Of a stretch of 64,000 bases of DNA, positions 10,521 to 18,341 are shown piece after piece. How positions within the stretch are numbered: position 1 is the stretch's first letter; each line of letters starts with the position of its first letter. This DNA comes from Mycolicibacterium neworleansense (lineage in GTDB: Bacteria > Actinomycetota > Actinomycetes > Mycobacteriales > Mycobacteriaceae), in the NCBI RefSeq assembly GCF_001245615.1, contig NZ_CWKH01000001.1:2232001-2296000 (forward strand), read 5' to 3'. The notes beneath the pieces are model-generated. The model searched no databases and was not told where the DNA came from. It was given only the letters and a program-made list of their open reading frames with translations. The translations under genes were made by a program, and so were the position numbers.

Positions 10521-11699
10521 ATGACGCAGCGATACGACCTGGTCATAGCAGGTGGCGGCCCTTCGGGCTCGGCCGCGGCGTGGCAGGCCGCCCAGACCGG
10601 CGCCAAGGTGTTGGTCCTGGACAAGGCGGAGTTCCCCCGCGACAAGCCATGTGGTGACGGGCTGACCGCCCGCGCGGTGAGCTACCTGCAGAAGATGGGC
10701 TTGGCCGACGAAGTGGCCAAGTTCCACCGGATCAACAAGGTGATCGTGTACAGCCCCAGCGAGTGGGAGCTGTCTTTCCCGCGTCGTCCCGGGATGCCCG
10801 ACCACGGCCACACCGTGAGTCGTACCGAGCTGGACACGCTGCTGCTCAAACATGCTGAGTCCGCCGGCGCCGAGGTGCGCCAGGGCGCCGAGGTCGCCGG
10901 GCCTGAGTTCGACGCCAATGGCCGCGTGGTCGGGGTGGTGCTCAAGAGCGGTGAGAAGGTGTTCGGCGACGCCGTCATCGCCGCCGACGGGGCCTACTCG
11001 CCCATCAAGCGCGCGCTGAAGATCGACTCCGAGTACAACGGCTACTCGGCCATCGCGATCCGATCCGAGATGCACGCCAACCGGCCTGACAGCGATTCCT
11101 TCGAGATCTACCTCAAGCTGCTGTTCCAGGGCGATCAGCTGCCCGGCTACGGCTGGATCTTCCCGATGGGTGGCGGCCGGTTCAACATCGGCTTGGGCTA
11201 CGTCAACAGCTACAAGAACTGGCAGTCCATCAATGCCACGCAGTTCCTCGGCGACTTCCTGCGGACCCTCCCGCGCGAATGGGAGCTGCCGCCGATCGAG
11301 GAGCTGAAGAAGAACAAGAGCGTACGGGCCTGGCGATTGCCGATGGGCTTCACGGCCTGGCCGCCATGGCGTCCAGGCGTGCTGTTCGTCGGTGACTCGC
11401 TGGGTGCGGGTAAGCCGGTCTCTGGTGCGGGCATCTCGAAGGCGCTCGAATCCGGTTTGACCGCAGGCGAATGCGCCATCGCCGCGCTCACCAACGGCGG
11501 GCCCGACGACTTCACCAACTACGAGCAGCGGATGCAGGCGACGTGGGGCCGCGAGTACCGCCGCGGCCGCTTCTTCCACAAGCTTGCCGGCATCCCCGGC
11601 GTCGCGGGTGCGGGCTTGAAGGCACTGGACAACCACACGTTCCGTGACATGTTGCTCAAGTCTCTGTACAAGAAGGCGCAGAGTCCGCAGCACACGTAG
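10521..11699 (+). CDS. Geranylgeranyl reductase family FAD-dependent oxidoreductase
   Basis: Flavoprotein of 392 aa in the geranylgeranyl/menaquinone-beta-reductase family, which reduces isoprenoid double bonds. FAD motif VIAGGGPSGSAAAWQA at residues 8-23, the family motif KPCGDGLTARAV after strand 2, DGAYSPIKR, and the second FAD motif LFVGDSLGAGKPVSGAGISKALESG. It resembles mycobacterial MenJ but is probably a paralog. GACGAGG lies just before the ATG at 10521, and an upstream in-frame extension to 10431 lacks family residues. The gene ends just before a strong hairpin terminator. Confidence 0.85.
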   Translation: MTQRYDLVIAGGGPSGSAAAWQAAQTGAKVLVLDKAEFPRDKPCGDGLTARAVSYLQKMGLADEVAKFHRINKVIVYSPSEWELSFPRRPGMPDHGHTVSRTELDTLLLKHAESAGAEVRQGAEVAGPEFDANGRVVGVVLKSGEKVFGDAVIAADGAYSPIKRALKIDSEYNGYSAIAIRSEMHANRPDSDSFEIYLKLLFQGDQLPGYGWIFPMGGGRFNIGLGYVNSYKNWQSINATQFLGDFLRTLPREWELPPIEELKKNKSVRAWRLPMGFTAWPPWRPGVLFVGDSLGAGKPVSGAGISKALESGLTAGECAIAALTNGGPDDFTNYEQRMQATWGREYRRGRFFHKLAGIPGVAGAGLKALDNHTFRDMLLKSLYKKAQSPQHT

Positions 11700-11715
11700 T
11701 CATCGAAGCCCCAGA

Positions 11716-11756
11716 TGTGAAGCCTCTGCGATGTTTTCGCAGAGGCTTCACATTTT
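11716..11756. terminator. Bidirectional hairpin terminator
   Basis: A perfect 16-bp inverted repeat: TGTGAAGCCTCTGCGA at 11716-11731 pairs with 11737-11752 across a 5-nt loop and is followed by TTTT. An extra A-T pair extends the stem. It sits between the convergent reductase-like gene and the GNAT gene and fits an intrinsic terminator for both. Confidence 0.88.
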
Positions 11757-11784
11757 CCGGGGGGTTTGGGATCGTCCGGCGACC

Positions 11785-12621
11785 TCAGGGTTGGGCCAAC
11801 GTGTACCGCACGTCGTCGGCGATGGCCTCGAAACCGATACGCCGGTACACCCGGTTGGACACCGGATTGGCGGTATCGGCGAACAACACCACCTCGCTCG
11901 CGCCCTCGTCGCGCGCGAATCGCGCGGCGGCGGCGGTGACCGCGGCCGCATATCCGCGGCCGCGGCGCCCAGGCGGGGTATAGACCGGGCCGATCCGAGA
12001 GACGCCAACGACCGCGGCGCGCACCCGCGCCATGCTGGCCGGTTCGCCGTCAATCGTCCACAGCACGATGTGGTCACCGGAGTCGACGATCGAGGTGAGC
12101 ATTGCCCGACTCGCGTCGACGTTCGATGGCTCGCCGAACGCTTCGATGAAGAACTCGTTCAGCCATCGCACGACGGTCTCCACATCCCCGGTTCCGGCAA
12201 GTCGCCATTCACCGGCGACATCGTAGGGGCCGGTCAGGCGCCCCAGCCGGTAGAGCACGTCGCGTGATGACTCACTCGCCTGCACACCGGTGACCGCGCG
12301 CCATGCCTGCATGAAAGCCGTTGCCGTCGCCGGTGTTCCGCGCACCCCCGACAGGCCCGCCGGGAATGCGGCAATGGCCTCGGCCGCCGCCATTGCTGTC
12401 CTGGGCGGCAGGCCATTCACCAACAGCACCGAGTCGCGAGTCTGCACCGCCGCGCCCTCGACACCCTTTCCATTGCCGACCGACAACAGGATTCGCTCGG
12501 CGGGCCAGGGCGTCGTGTGCACCGTAGTCAGTTCCAAGGTGAACAGCACTGGATCCAGGCGGTACACGGACCGCACAGCGGGTTCGAAGTCGACCAGCGA
12601 CTGATGCAGGTGGGCCTCCAT
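11785..12621 (-). CDS. GNAT family N-acetyltransferase
   Basis: Cytosolic acetyltransferase of 278 aa. The GNAT core is at the C-terminus: IGPVYTPPGRRGRGYAAAVTAAAARFA contains the acetyl-CoA pyrophosphate loop (RRGRGYA), followed by VVLFADTANPVSNRVYRRIGFEAI, a typical motif B. The N-terminal half is divergent and may be a degenerate second GNAT domain. The ATG at 12621 begins MEAHLHQSLVDF. It is divergent from the lipoprotein gene at 12716. The acetyl acceptor is unknown. Confidence 0.82.
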   Translation of the reverse strand: MEAHLHQSLVDFEPAVRSVYRLDPVLFTLELTTVHTTPWPAERILLSVGNGKGVEGAAVQTRDSVLLVNGLPPRTAMAAAEAIAAFPAGLSGVRGTPATATAFMQAWRAVTGVQASESSRDVLYRLGRLTGPYDVAGEWRLAGTGDVETVVRWLNEFFIEAFGEPSNVDASRAMLTSIVDSGDHIVLWTIDGEPASMARVRAAVVGVSRIGPVYTPPGRRGRGYAAAVTAAAARFARDEGASEVVLFADTANPVSNRVYRRIGFEAIADDVRYTLAQP

Positions 12622-12703
12622 GCGTCAAGCGTGGAGGCTCATCGCGACGGTTGCCACCGATTTTTGTCGCCGCACGTTTACCCGAACTCACCGACGCATC
12701 AGC

Positions 12704-12716
12704 TAGCGTAACGCTG
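12704..12716 (+). promoter_or_regulatory. Leaderless-type -10 box for the lipoprotein gene
   Basis: TAGCGT at 12704-12709 fits the mycobacterial TAnnnT -10 element and lies 6 nt before the GTG at 12716. No Shine-Dalgarno is present, so transcription probably starts at the start codon. Confidence 0.5.
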
Positions 12717-13291
12717 TGCATTTGCCAGGTCGGTACAGCGGAGCTGTGGCGGTCCTCGCGGCACTCGTGGGAAGCACCGCTTGTTCGCACGTCGTGACGG
12801 GGCAGCCGGTCGCCGGCGTCCACGAAGCACCGGCGGACACGGCGACGTGGCGTGATCACGTCCTGCCCTCGGACTGCCTGCTCAGCGGTCAGCAGATGTC
12901 AGCCCTTGCCGGCGTCGCCATCGACAACGGTCTGGATACCAACATCAAGCACTCCGACGGCACCGTCGGGCATAGCTGCAATTACTACGCCACCGCAGGA
13001 GGCGTTCTGTCGTTCACCGCGACGATCAAGGTCCAGTCACCCTCCACCGGAGTCATCACCGAGGAACTGCTCGCGGATATCGGCCAGCCAGGAGCCACGG
13101 AGGTTCCGGGCGTCGGCCGACGCATGCTCATCGAACCGCTCACGCGCCCAGGCGCTTTCCCAGCAATGCGGGTAGCCACCGACAAATACCTGACGAATGT
13201 GGTGTTGGTGATCGGCAACATCCCGGGGCCGCCCGACGTGTCGGCGTGGAAGAAGGCTGCGGCCGAAATTCTCAAGGCACTGCCCGCCTGA
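12716..13291 (+). CDS. Putative lipoprotein (DUF3558-like)
   Basis: Exported protein of 191 aa. The N-terminus GRYSGAVAVLAALVGSTACSH carries a signal peptide ending in a lipobox-like STAC, so it is probably lipidated at Cys 23 and anchored outside the cytoplasmic membrane. The later pattern SDCLLSGQQMSALAGV...SCNYYATAGGVLSFTATIKV...VPGVGRRMLI resembles the mycobacterial DUF3558 lipoproteins. Their function is not established. Start GTG at 12716. It is convergent with the cupin gene, 3 nt away. Confidence 0.75.
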   Translation: MHLPGRYSGAVAVLAALVGSTACSHVVTGQPVAGVHEAPADTATWRDHVLPSDCLLSGQQMSALAGVAIDNGLDTNIKHSDGTVGHSCNYYATAGGVLSFTATIKVQSPSTGVITEELLADIGQPGATEVPGVGRRMLIEPLTRPGAFPAMRVATDKYLTNVVLVIGNIPGPPDVSAWKKAAAEILKALPA

Positions 13292-13294
13292 TTC

Positions 13295-13648
13295 TCAGCC
13301 TTCTGGATAGAACAGGAACAGCACGCACCCCTGAGCGGATTGCGGTACGTGCCACGACCCGGCCGGGGCGTGCAGGAATGTGCCCGCGGCATAGTCGTTG
13401 ACTCCGTCGTTGAAGACACCGGAGACCACGTACACCTCTTCGGGACCTGGGTCGTGTAGGTCCTCGCCGCGCCAGACCGCACCCGGCGCGATGGTTGTGA
13501 CCGCCGCCTTGGCTCCGTTGGCACCCTTCCAGAGCGGCTGGACGGTGATTCCGGGAAACACTTCGATCGGTTCGACGTCCGCCGTCGACTTCCACACGTA
13601 TCCAGGTGCATTGGGACCGAAGGACGCGACATCGCCGTTGGTTGTCAT
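13295..13648 (-). CDS. Small cupin-domain protein
   Basis: Single-domain beta-barrel (cupin) protein of 117 aa. Segments typical of the fold are FPGITVQPLWKGANGAKAAVTTIAPGAVW, DLHDPGPEEVYVVSGVFNDG (motif 1 with the glutamates of the metal site) and YAAGTFLHAPAGSWHVPQSAQGCVLFLF (motif 2, with HVP). It resembles ChrR-type anti-sigma/acetylacetone-cleaving cupins. The start ATG at 13648 begins MTTNGDVASFG. A longer open frame runs through the neighbouring regulator gene in another frame and is spurious. Enzymatic role unknown. Confidence 0.75.
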   Translation of the reverse strand: MTTNGDVASFGPNAPGYVWKSTADVEPIEVFPGITVQPLWKGANGAKAAVTTIAPGAVWRGEDLHDPGPEEVYVVSGVFNDGVNDYAAGTFLHAPAGSWHVPQSAQGCVLFLFYPEG

Positions 13649-13698
13649 ATCTGCACGAACCGTGCGGGCCGACTCGCAATTCCCGGCACGTCGGTGCG

Positions 13699-14412
13699 TC
13701 AGCGCCGACCGCGCTTGGCCGGTCCGGGCTTGCGCGCGACCTTGCCCGCGGCTGCGCGGGCAGCCTGCTTGGCGAGGGTCTTCTCTCGTGCGGTGCGTTT
13801 CGGTGCCGGCTCGGCCTGCCCCCGCGACGACGTGGATTTGCGGCCACGCACGATCCCGATGAATTCCTCGACCAGTTCCGACTGCGGTCCTTGCGGGAAC
13901 GCCAGCACCACAGGGCAGGTGGGTGCGTCGGTGATCGGGCGGTAAGTGAGGTCCTTGCGGTGGTACAGCCGGGCCAGCGACTGCGGAACGACGAGAGTGC
14001 CCATCCCGGCGGCGACGAGTTCTATTGCGTCCTGGGTGGTCTCGGGCCGGTGATCGACCGGGGCGCCAGGAGCGTCTGCCCAGACGACGACGTTGTCGAG
14101 TGGGATCAGCGTCGGCTCGCCGACCAGGTCGGCGGAAGTGATCTCGTCGATGGCGCTGAAAAGGTGATCGGTCGGCACCACCGCCACCGTGGTCTCCTCG
14201 TAGAGGGGGATGACGGCCAGCCCGGACGTGTCGGTCGGCGGCCGCAGCAATGCAACGTCGACACTGCCGTCCCGCACCGCGTCGGCCGCATCGGCGGCGC
14301 CCACGGCGTGCAACCGCAGCGGCACACCCGGGTGGCGCTGCGCCCAGATCCGCGCCCACTTCGCCGGCGTCCCACCGGGGACGTACCCGAGGGTGAGGGA
14401 CTGCGGCGTCAT
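13699..14412 (-). CDS. Stand-alone LysR substrate-binding-domain protein with a basic Ala/Lys tail
   Basis: A 237-aa protein that begins directly with the LysR effector domain (LTLGYVPGGTPAKWARIWAQRHPGVPLRLHAV, then VDVALLRPP and GMGTLVVPQSLARLY) and has no N-terminal winged HTH. Instead it ends in a 40-residue basic tail (KRTAREKTLAKQAARAAAGK then VARKPGPAKRGRR) like the nucleoid-protein tails of actinobacterial HupB. It could bind DNA through this tail or act on a partner. Divergent from the DUF5997 gene only 28 nt away, a pairing I recall as common in Actinobacteria. Confidence 0.78.
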   Translation of the reverse strand: MTPQSLTLGYVPGGTPAKWARIWAQRHPGVPLRLHAVGAADAADAVRDGSVDVALLRPPTDTSGLAVIPLYEETTVAVVPTDHLFSAIDEITSADLVGEPTLIPLDNVVVWADAPGAPVDHRPETTQDAIELVAAGMGTLVVPQSLARLYHRKDLTYRPITDAPTCPVVLAFPQGPQSELVEEFIGIVRGRKSTSSRGQAEPAPKRTAREKTLAKQAARAAAGKVARKPGPAKRGRR

Positions 14413-14440
14413 CGCCTCAGGTTACCGATACGCTGACTCC

Positions 14441-14827
14441 ATGAGCAGGCCGAACGCGCAGTCCATGAAACCCGCCACGGCGGCGAAGAAGCTGGACGTG
14501 TATTTGCCGGCGACGCCTGCGGAGTTCCAGGAGAATGCGATCACCCGCGCTGAGCTCGCCGCCCTGCAGGAGGACCCGCCGCAGTGGCTCAAGGACCTCC
14601 GCAAGAACGGGCCACACCCGAAGAACCTCGTGGCAGCCAAGCTGGGCATCTCGATCGCCGGCCTCGCGCGCGGTGGTGTGGGGGACGCACTCACCACAGA
14701 GCAGATCGACCGGCTGCTCGAGGAGAAGCCGGAGTGGCTGATCGCAGAGCGGGAGAGCTACCAGAACGTGCTGGCCGAGCAGCGGCGACTTAAGGCGCTG
14801 CGTGCGGAGCAGGGTCGCGAAAGCTGA
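14441..14827 (+). CDS. DUF5997 family protein
   Basis: Small protein of 128 aa: MKPATAAKKLDVYLPATPAEFQ near the start, then ITRAELAALQEDPPQWLKDLRKNGPHPKNLVAAKLGISIAGLARGG and LTTEQIDRLLEEKPEWLIAERESYQNV. The central part (PKNLVAAKLGISIAGLARG) looks like a helix-turn-helix, so DNA binding is possible. A TACGCT hexamer at 14429-14434 lies 6 nt before the ATG, consistent with a leaderless start. It is the divergent partner of the HTH-less LysR-domain gene, and the two may form a split regulatory unit. Function unknown. Confidence 0.75.
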   Translation: MSRPNAQSMKPATAAKKLDVYLPATPAEFQENAITRAELAALQEDPPQWLKDLRKNGPHPKNLVAAKLGISIAGLARGGVGDALTTEQIDRLLEEKPEWLIAERESYQNVLAEQRRLKALRAEQGRES

Positions 14828-14859
14828 TCCGGAATGCCCGCAGTACCGGCCTGCGCGGT

Positions 14860-15516
14860 CTAGGTGAAGTCCATCGGCTCCCACTGCAGCATTGATTCCC
14901 AGTCGGCGCTCTCAGTGGCCCACCCCCACAGAACCTTTTGGGCCAGTTGGCGATCCGGCGTGACCGCCTGATAGTGACGGTCCGGACCACCGCGCCGATA
15001 CTCGACCTCAACCTGTTCATCCAGTGGAAATTTCGACTGGATGTAGCACTGGTCGGCGCGCTCGATGATCACCCACGGATATTCAGGGTGGGGATGATCG
15101 AAGAGATCACTCAGCAGAGCGGGGCTGAGGTAAGGCACGTCCCATCCGTCGCCCAATGTCACGGTGAGTCCCTGGATATGGCCGCGCGGATCGTACAGCC
15201 GATCGCGCTGCGGATCGTAGAGTCCCAAACCGTGGTCGCGGGCCAGCTCTAACATCGCGGCACGGTTCTCGGGTATCGAACCGATCCATGTCGGCACCAC
15301 CGCACCCCGCGCATCCCCGTCGATCGGCGCGACGCTGAGGAACCCTGACTCCTCATCGTTCTCATAGCCGTACTTCTGATGCAGTTCGTCCATGAATCGC
15401 TGCACGTTGCCGGGCACTGGGCCTTCCGGTTGTTCACACATCGCGTTGTGTAGTGCCAACGCTTGTTCGTGAGTGCCGATCAGTTCGGGGATCAGCACCG
15501 TGAAGTCGTAGCTCAC
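14860..15516 (-). CDS. Hypothetical protein
   Basis: Unrecognised cytosolic protein of 218 aa, acidic, rich in Trp, Tyr and Asp/Pro. Visible blocks are SYDFTVLIPELIGTHEQALALHNAM, RDHGLGLYDPQRDRLYDPRGHIQGLTVTLGDGWDVPYL, and WVIIERADQCYIQSKFPLDEQVEVEYRRGGPDRHYQAV. The GTG at 15516 has GAGGAG about 10 nt upstream. The open frame extends to 15864 without family-like sequence. No signal peptide or membrane segment. The composition resembles proteins that accompany polymorphic toxins (immunity type), but no toxin gene is next to it, so this is only an impression. Confidence 0.6.
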   Translation of the reverse strand: MSYDFTVLIPELIGTHEQALALHNAMCEQPEGPVPGNVQRFMDELHQKYGYENDEESGFLSVAPIDGDARGAVVPTWIGSIPENRAAMLELARDHGLGLYDPQRDRLYDPRGHIQGLTVTLGDGWDVPYLSPALLSDLFDHPHPEYPWVIIERADQCYIQSKFPLDEQVEVEYRRGGPDRHYQAVTPDRQLAQKVLWGWATESADWESMLQWEPMDFT

Positions 15517-15681
15517 GTTCTGGGGCTCCTCTGTTCGTCGGCGGACCGTTTCCCGGCACGCAGCTACCCGTTCGTGAGGCCATCGTATTTCGACTGCGGA
15601 TCGGGTCGAACCACCAAAAAAATCAAGAACGGCAACGGGCCGGTGCGAGAGCGAGTGCCGCACTGATCCGGAACGGCCGGG

Positions 15682-16437
15682 GTGCACCGCTACTGTCTGG
15701 ATGTGGCCATCGCATTCGAGGACTTGCGGGTATTGCACGACAGTGGGGCGCTGTATGCAGCCTTGAGTCAGCTCCTTCTTCAGGAGGGAGTGGAGGAACG
15801 GCTGGGCGGCGAGTTCGACTACGCGGCGGACTTGGCCGAGGATTCCTTTGTCTTCACTGGCCACGAATCTGGGCAGACACTGGCCACCACGGTCGAGTTG
15901 ATGGCCAGCGTCGCGCCCGGTCCGCAGTCGATCCTCTGGGGTCGTGCGCTGCCGTCCGGCGGTCGCGCAGGCGCACAGATGATTCTGGAGCGCGGCCGTG
16001 CTGACGGTCTGCCCAGCCTCCTGAACGACGAGGTGCCCTTCCCTGTCGGCGACGACCCCGATACCGCGGCGGAGTACGCGGCGCTCGAAATCGGTGCGGT
16101 AGTGGCGGCGGTGACCGGCGGCGGCATCACCTACGTTGTGTCCGTTGGCGGCGGTTCCCTGGCCGTGCTCCTACTCGGCGACCTCGAGTTCGCCCGGCCT
16201 CGGATCGACCACCGGTTCCCGGCGAGGGTGCCGATGGCATTGGGGGCCGGCACGATCGAGGATCACCGATCCGCCATGCATGGTCTGGCAGTGATGTCAG
16301 GCTGGGCCGTCGACTGGACCGATGATTGGACCCGCGCGGAACTCACCGACCCCGTGACCGGCAACTCTGCGACCGCAGAATTCGACGAGTACGCCCGACT
16401 CACCGGCTTGCGGCAACGGATTACGTCCACGGAGTAG
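15682..16437 (+). CDS. Hypothetical protein
   Basis: Unrecognised protein of up to 251 aa. It has an N-terminal helical segment (LRVLHDSGALYAALSQLLLQEGVEERLGGEFDY) and a mixed alpha/beta remainder with a Gly-rich segment (AAVTGGGITYVVSVGGGSLAVLLLGDLEF) and a final WAVDWTDDWTRAELTDPVTGNSATAEF. The start is uncertain: GTG at 15682 is the longest, and GTG at 15703 (VAIAFEDLRVL) is equally plausible. Neither has a convincing RBS. Divergent from the hypothetical gene at 15516. No transmembrane signature beyond the short Gly-rich hydrophobic stretch. Confidence 0.6.
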   Translation: MHRYCLDVAIAFEDLRVLHDSGALYAALSQLLLQEGVEERLGGEFDYAADLAEDSFVFTGHESGQTLATTVELMASVAPGPQSILWGRALPSGGRAGAQMILERGRADGLPSLLNDEVPFPVGDDPDTAAEYAALEIGAVVAAVTGGGITYVVSVGGGSLAVLLLGDLEFARPRIDHRFPARVPMALGAGTIEDHRSAMHGLAVMSGWAVDWTDDWTRAELTDPVTGNSATAEFDEYARLTGLRQRITSTE

Positions 16438-16469
16438 GTCCGCTTTGTATGCCCTGCGCCCGCTCGATC

Positions 16470-17036
16470 TCAACGGTGCATCTCCGCGGTGATGTCCTCG
16501 GCCGACGCCGGCCGCAGATCCCACGCTTCAAGCGACACGCAGATCGACCGCTTCCCTGACCGTCGCTCATCCGAGTGTGTGTGTCCGTGGATCAACCACA
16601 TCCCGAGATTCGGCAACTGGTACTGATCGAAGTTCTTGCGCGACAACCTGTCCGGGACGTCGGCGTATGGGAAGTGGCTGAGCATCGCGCCCTCACCGCC
16701 GACCTTCGTCCGCGCCACCTGCTGAACGCTGGCGAACACGGCGGTGTAGTCGGCGAAGCGCTTCTGCGCGCTCCGGTACATCGGATGCACAGGATCGTGA
16801 TTGCCGGTCACCAGGTGCATCGGCACCCTTAGCTTGCTCAGCTGCGCCAGAGCCGATTCCATGGAGGCCACGCCACCGGCACAGATGTCGCCGAGCACCC
16901 ACAACGTGTCATGGTTCGGGTCGAGCTCGTAGAGCGGCGCCATCACCACCGCGTCATGAGCTGCCACGGTCTCGAACCCGCGCAAGCCGGCCAGCTTCGG
17001 GTGCGCGAGGTGCAGGTCGGCGGTGAAGAAGTCCAC
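16470..17036 (-). CDS. Calcineurin-like metallophosphoesterase
   Basis: Compact metallophosphoesterase of 188 aa. The motif series is present: DLHLAH (Asp and His metal ligands, DxH), VLGDICAGG (GDxx), TGNHDP (GNHD), LSHFPY and IHGHTHSD (GHTH). This one-domain form is common in bacteria and phages as a phosphodiesterase or phosphatase of uncertain substrate. The GTG at 17036 (VDFFTADLHLAH) was chosen as the start because the longer open frame adds no fold residues. It lies downstream of the small membrane protein gene, on the same strand and 52 nt away. Confidence 0.83.
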   Translation of the reverse strand: MDFFTADLHLAHPKLAGLRGFETVAAHDAVVMAPLYELDPNHDTLWVLGDICAGGVASMESALAQLSKLRVPMHLVTGNHDPVHPMYRSAQKRFADYTAVFASVQQVARTKVGGEGAMLSHFPYADVPDRLSRKNFDQYQLPNLGMWLIHGHTHSDERRSGKRSICVSLEAWDLRPASAEDITAEMHR

Positions 17037-17088
17037 GCGCGGACGGTAGCGGGCAAGCCCGACACCGGGCGAGCGAGTTTCGTGTCCC

Positions 17089-17253
17089 CTAGCGGTCGAA
17101 CATGTCGCTGACGCGATCGAAGAAGCGATCGATGCGCTGCTCCAGTCGAGTGCCCCTCCCCCACTTGTCCCACGCGTAGATGAGGCCGAATATGACAGCG
17201 ACGATCCCGAGGACCAGAGCGGTGACGAGGATGGCCTCAACGATGGTCGACAT
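17089..17253 (-). CDS. Small single-pass membrane protein
   Basis: A 54-aa protein starting MSTIVEAILVTALVLGIVAV, with one hydrophobic helix (about residues 3-29) followed by a charged amphipathic tail (LEQRIDRFFDRVSDMFDR). The ATG at 17253 was chosen over an upstream extension to 17328 because it starts directly at the membrane segment. No recognised family. It is probably an inner-membrane microprotein. Confidence 0.5.
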   Translation of the reverse strand: MSTIVEAILVTALVLGIVAVIFGLIYAWDKWGRGTRLEQRIDRFFDRVSDMFDR

Positions 17254-17394
17254 CGGAATATGATCTCTCGTTTCCGTGTCGGTCCCGCAATGTCCTCGCG
17301 GATTGTTGTCAACCGCATCCTGTTTCACATCCGACGAGCCACCGTGACGTCGGCGGGACGGCCATGTTCAGGAATGTGCGCACCAATCGCGGGC

Positions 17395-17425
17395 TTGACT
17401 CTCACACCATGTGAGAGGGCACAGT
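17395..17425 (+). promoter_or_regulatory. MerR-type promoter with palindromic operator in the spacer
   Basis: A -35 TTGACT (17395-17400) and a weak -10 CACAGT (17420-17425) are separated by 19 bp. The overlong spacer contains most of a perfect inverted repeat, CTCTCACA-CCA-TGTGAGAG (17399-17417). This is the standard architecture of MerR-activated promoters. The GTG start of the MerR gene follows 7 nt after the -10, so its transcript may be leaderless. Confidence 0.75.
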
Positions 17426-17432
17426 CGTAGCC

Positions 17433-18266
17433 GTGACCGACACCCCGTCCTTGATGTCGATCGGCAGGTTCTCCTCGCTGAGCCGTATCTCCGTTCGCAT
17501 GCTGCGCCACTACGACGCCCACGCTGTCCTGGTGCCCGCGCGGGTGGACGCGATCAGCGGCTACCGCCGGTACGCCGCGGCGCAGCTGGCCGACGCAGCC
17601 ACCATCCGGCGGCTCCGCGACATCGGGTTCGGCGTGTCCGCCATCGGAGCCCTGCTCGCCATCCGCGGCACCGCGGCGTTCGACGCAGCCCTCGCGGCCC
17701 AGCGCATCGAACTGGTCGCGGCGGCCGAGGAGGCGAACGCGCGGCTCCGGCTCATCGACCACCTACTTTCCGAGAAGGAGCTCACCATGACCGACACCGT
17801 CACTGAAGAAGCGATCCCAGCGCAGACCATCGTCTATCTGCGCGACACTGTTCCGGACTACGCCGCCGAGGGGCAGCTGTGGGAACGGTTCATGCCGGCC
17901 CTGCAGCAGCAGGGCATCACCCCGGGCACGTTCGGCGGATGCATCGAACACGACGACGAGTTCCGCGAATCCGATGTCGACGAATCGGTGTTCTTCGAGG
18001 TTCCCGCCGGCACCACGGCCCGGGATCCGCTGAGCGTGCTCGTCGTCCCCGCTCGACGGGCCGTGGTGGCCAGCGTCACCGGGCCGTACGCCGAGGCGAT
18101 CTCGCGGGCGCACGAGCTCATCAGTGCCTACATGACCGAACACGGGTTGAACCTGACGCGCACCGCCCACGACATCACGACGCACCACTACAACGTGTAC
18201 ATCGACGACCCGAGCGAGGTACCCGAGGACCGGCTGCGGACCAAGGTCTACGTGCCGGTGAAGTAG
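17433..18266 (+). CDS. MerR family regulator with GyrI-like effector domain
   Basis: A 277-aa one-component regulator. Residues 8-75 are the MerR winged HTH (MSIGRFSSLSRISVRMLRHYDAHAVLVPARVD...GYRRYAAAQL). Then comes a dimerisation coil (about 80-115) and a GyrI-like/AraC-effector-binding domain (about 125-277: IVYLRDTVPDYAAEGQLWERFMPAL...VVASVTGPYAEAISRAHELISAYMTEHGL). The same layout as BmrR/TipA-type multidrug sensors, so it probably binds a hydrophobic drug-like ligand. It is preceded by its own palindrome-bearing promoter and shows no linked transporter, so autoregulation is the visible part of the regulon. Confidence 0.88.
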   Translation: MTDTPSLMSIGRFSSLSRISVRMLRHYDAHAVLVPARVDAISGYRRYAAAQLADAATIRRLRDIGFGVSAIGALLAIRGTAAFDAALAAQRIELVAAAEEANARLRLIDHLLSEKELTMTDTVTEEAIPAQTIVYLRDTVPDYAAEGQLWERFMPALQQQGITPGTFGGCIEHDDEFRESDVDESVFFEVPAGTTARDPLSVLVVPARRAVVASVTGPYAEAISRAHELISAYMTEHGLNLTRTAHDITTHHYNVYIDDPSEVPEDRLRTKVYVPVK

Positions 18267-18294
18267 GGCACTCGACACCACTGCGGCTATAGAA

Positions 18295-18323
18295 GCAGGC
18301 CAGGGGAGATTCCCCTGGCCTGC
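18295..18323. terminator. Bidirectional hairpin terminator
   Basis: A perfect 13-bp stem (GCAGGCCAGGGGA at 18295-18307 pairs with 18311-18323) with a 3-nt loop, between the convergent MerR and nrdE stop codons. No U-tract follows, which is usual for mycobacterial hairpin terminators. Confidence 0.78.
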
Positions 18324-18341
18324 GACCTGTCTAGAAGTGCG

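Noticed and set aside
13295..14359. A 354-codon minus-strand frame spanning the cupin and LysR-domain genes
   Set aside because: Only its last 117 codons encode the cupin. The rest is the out-of-frame shadow of the LysR-domain gene.
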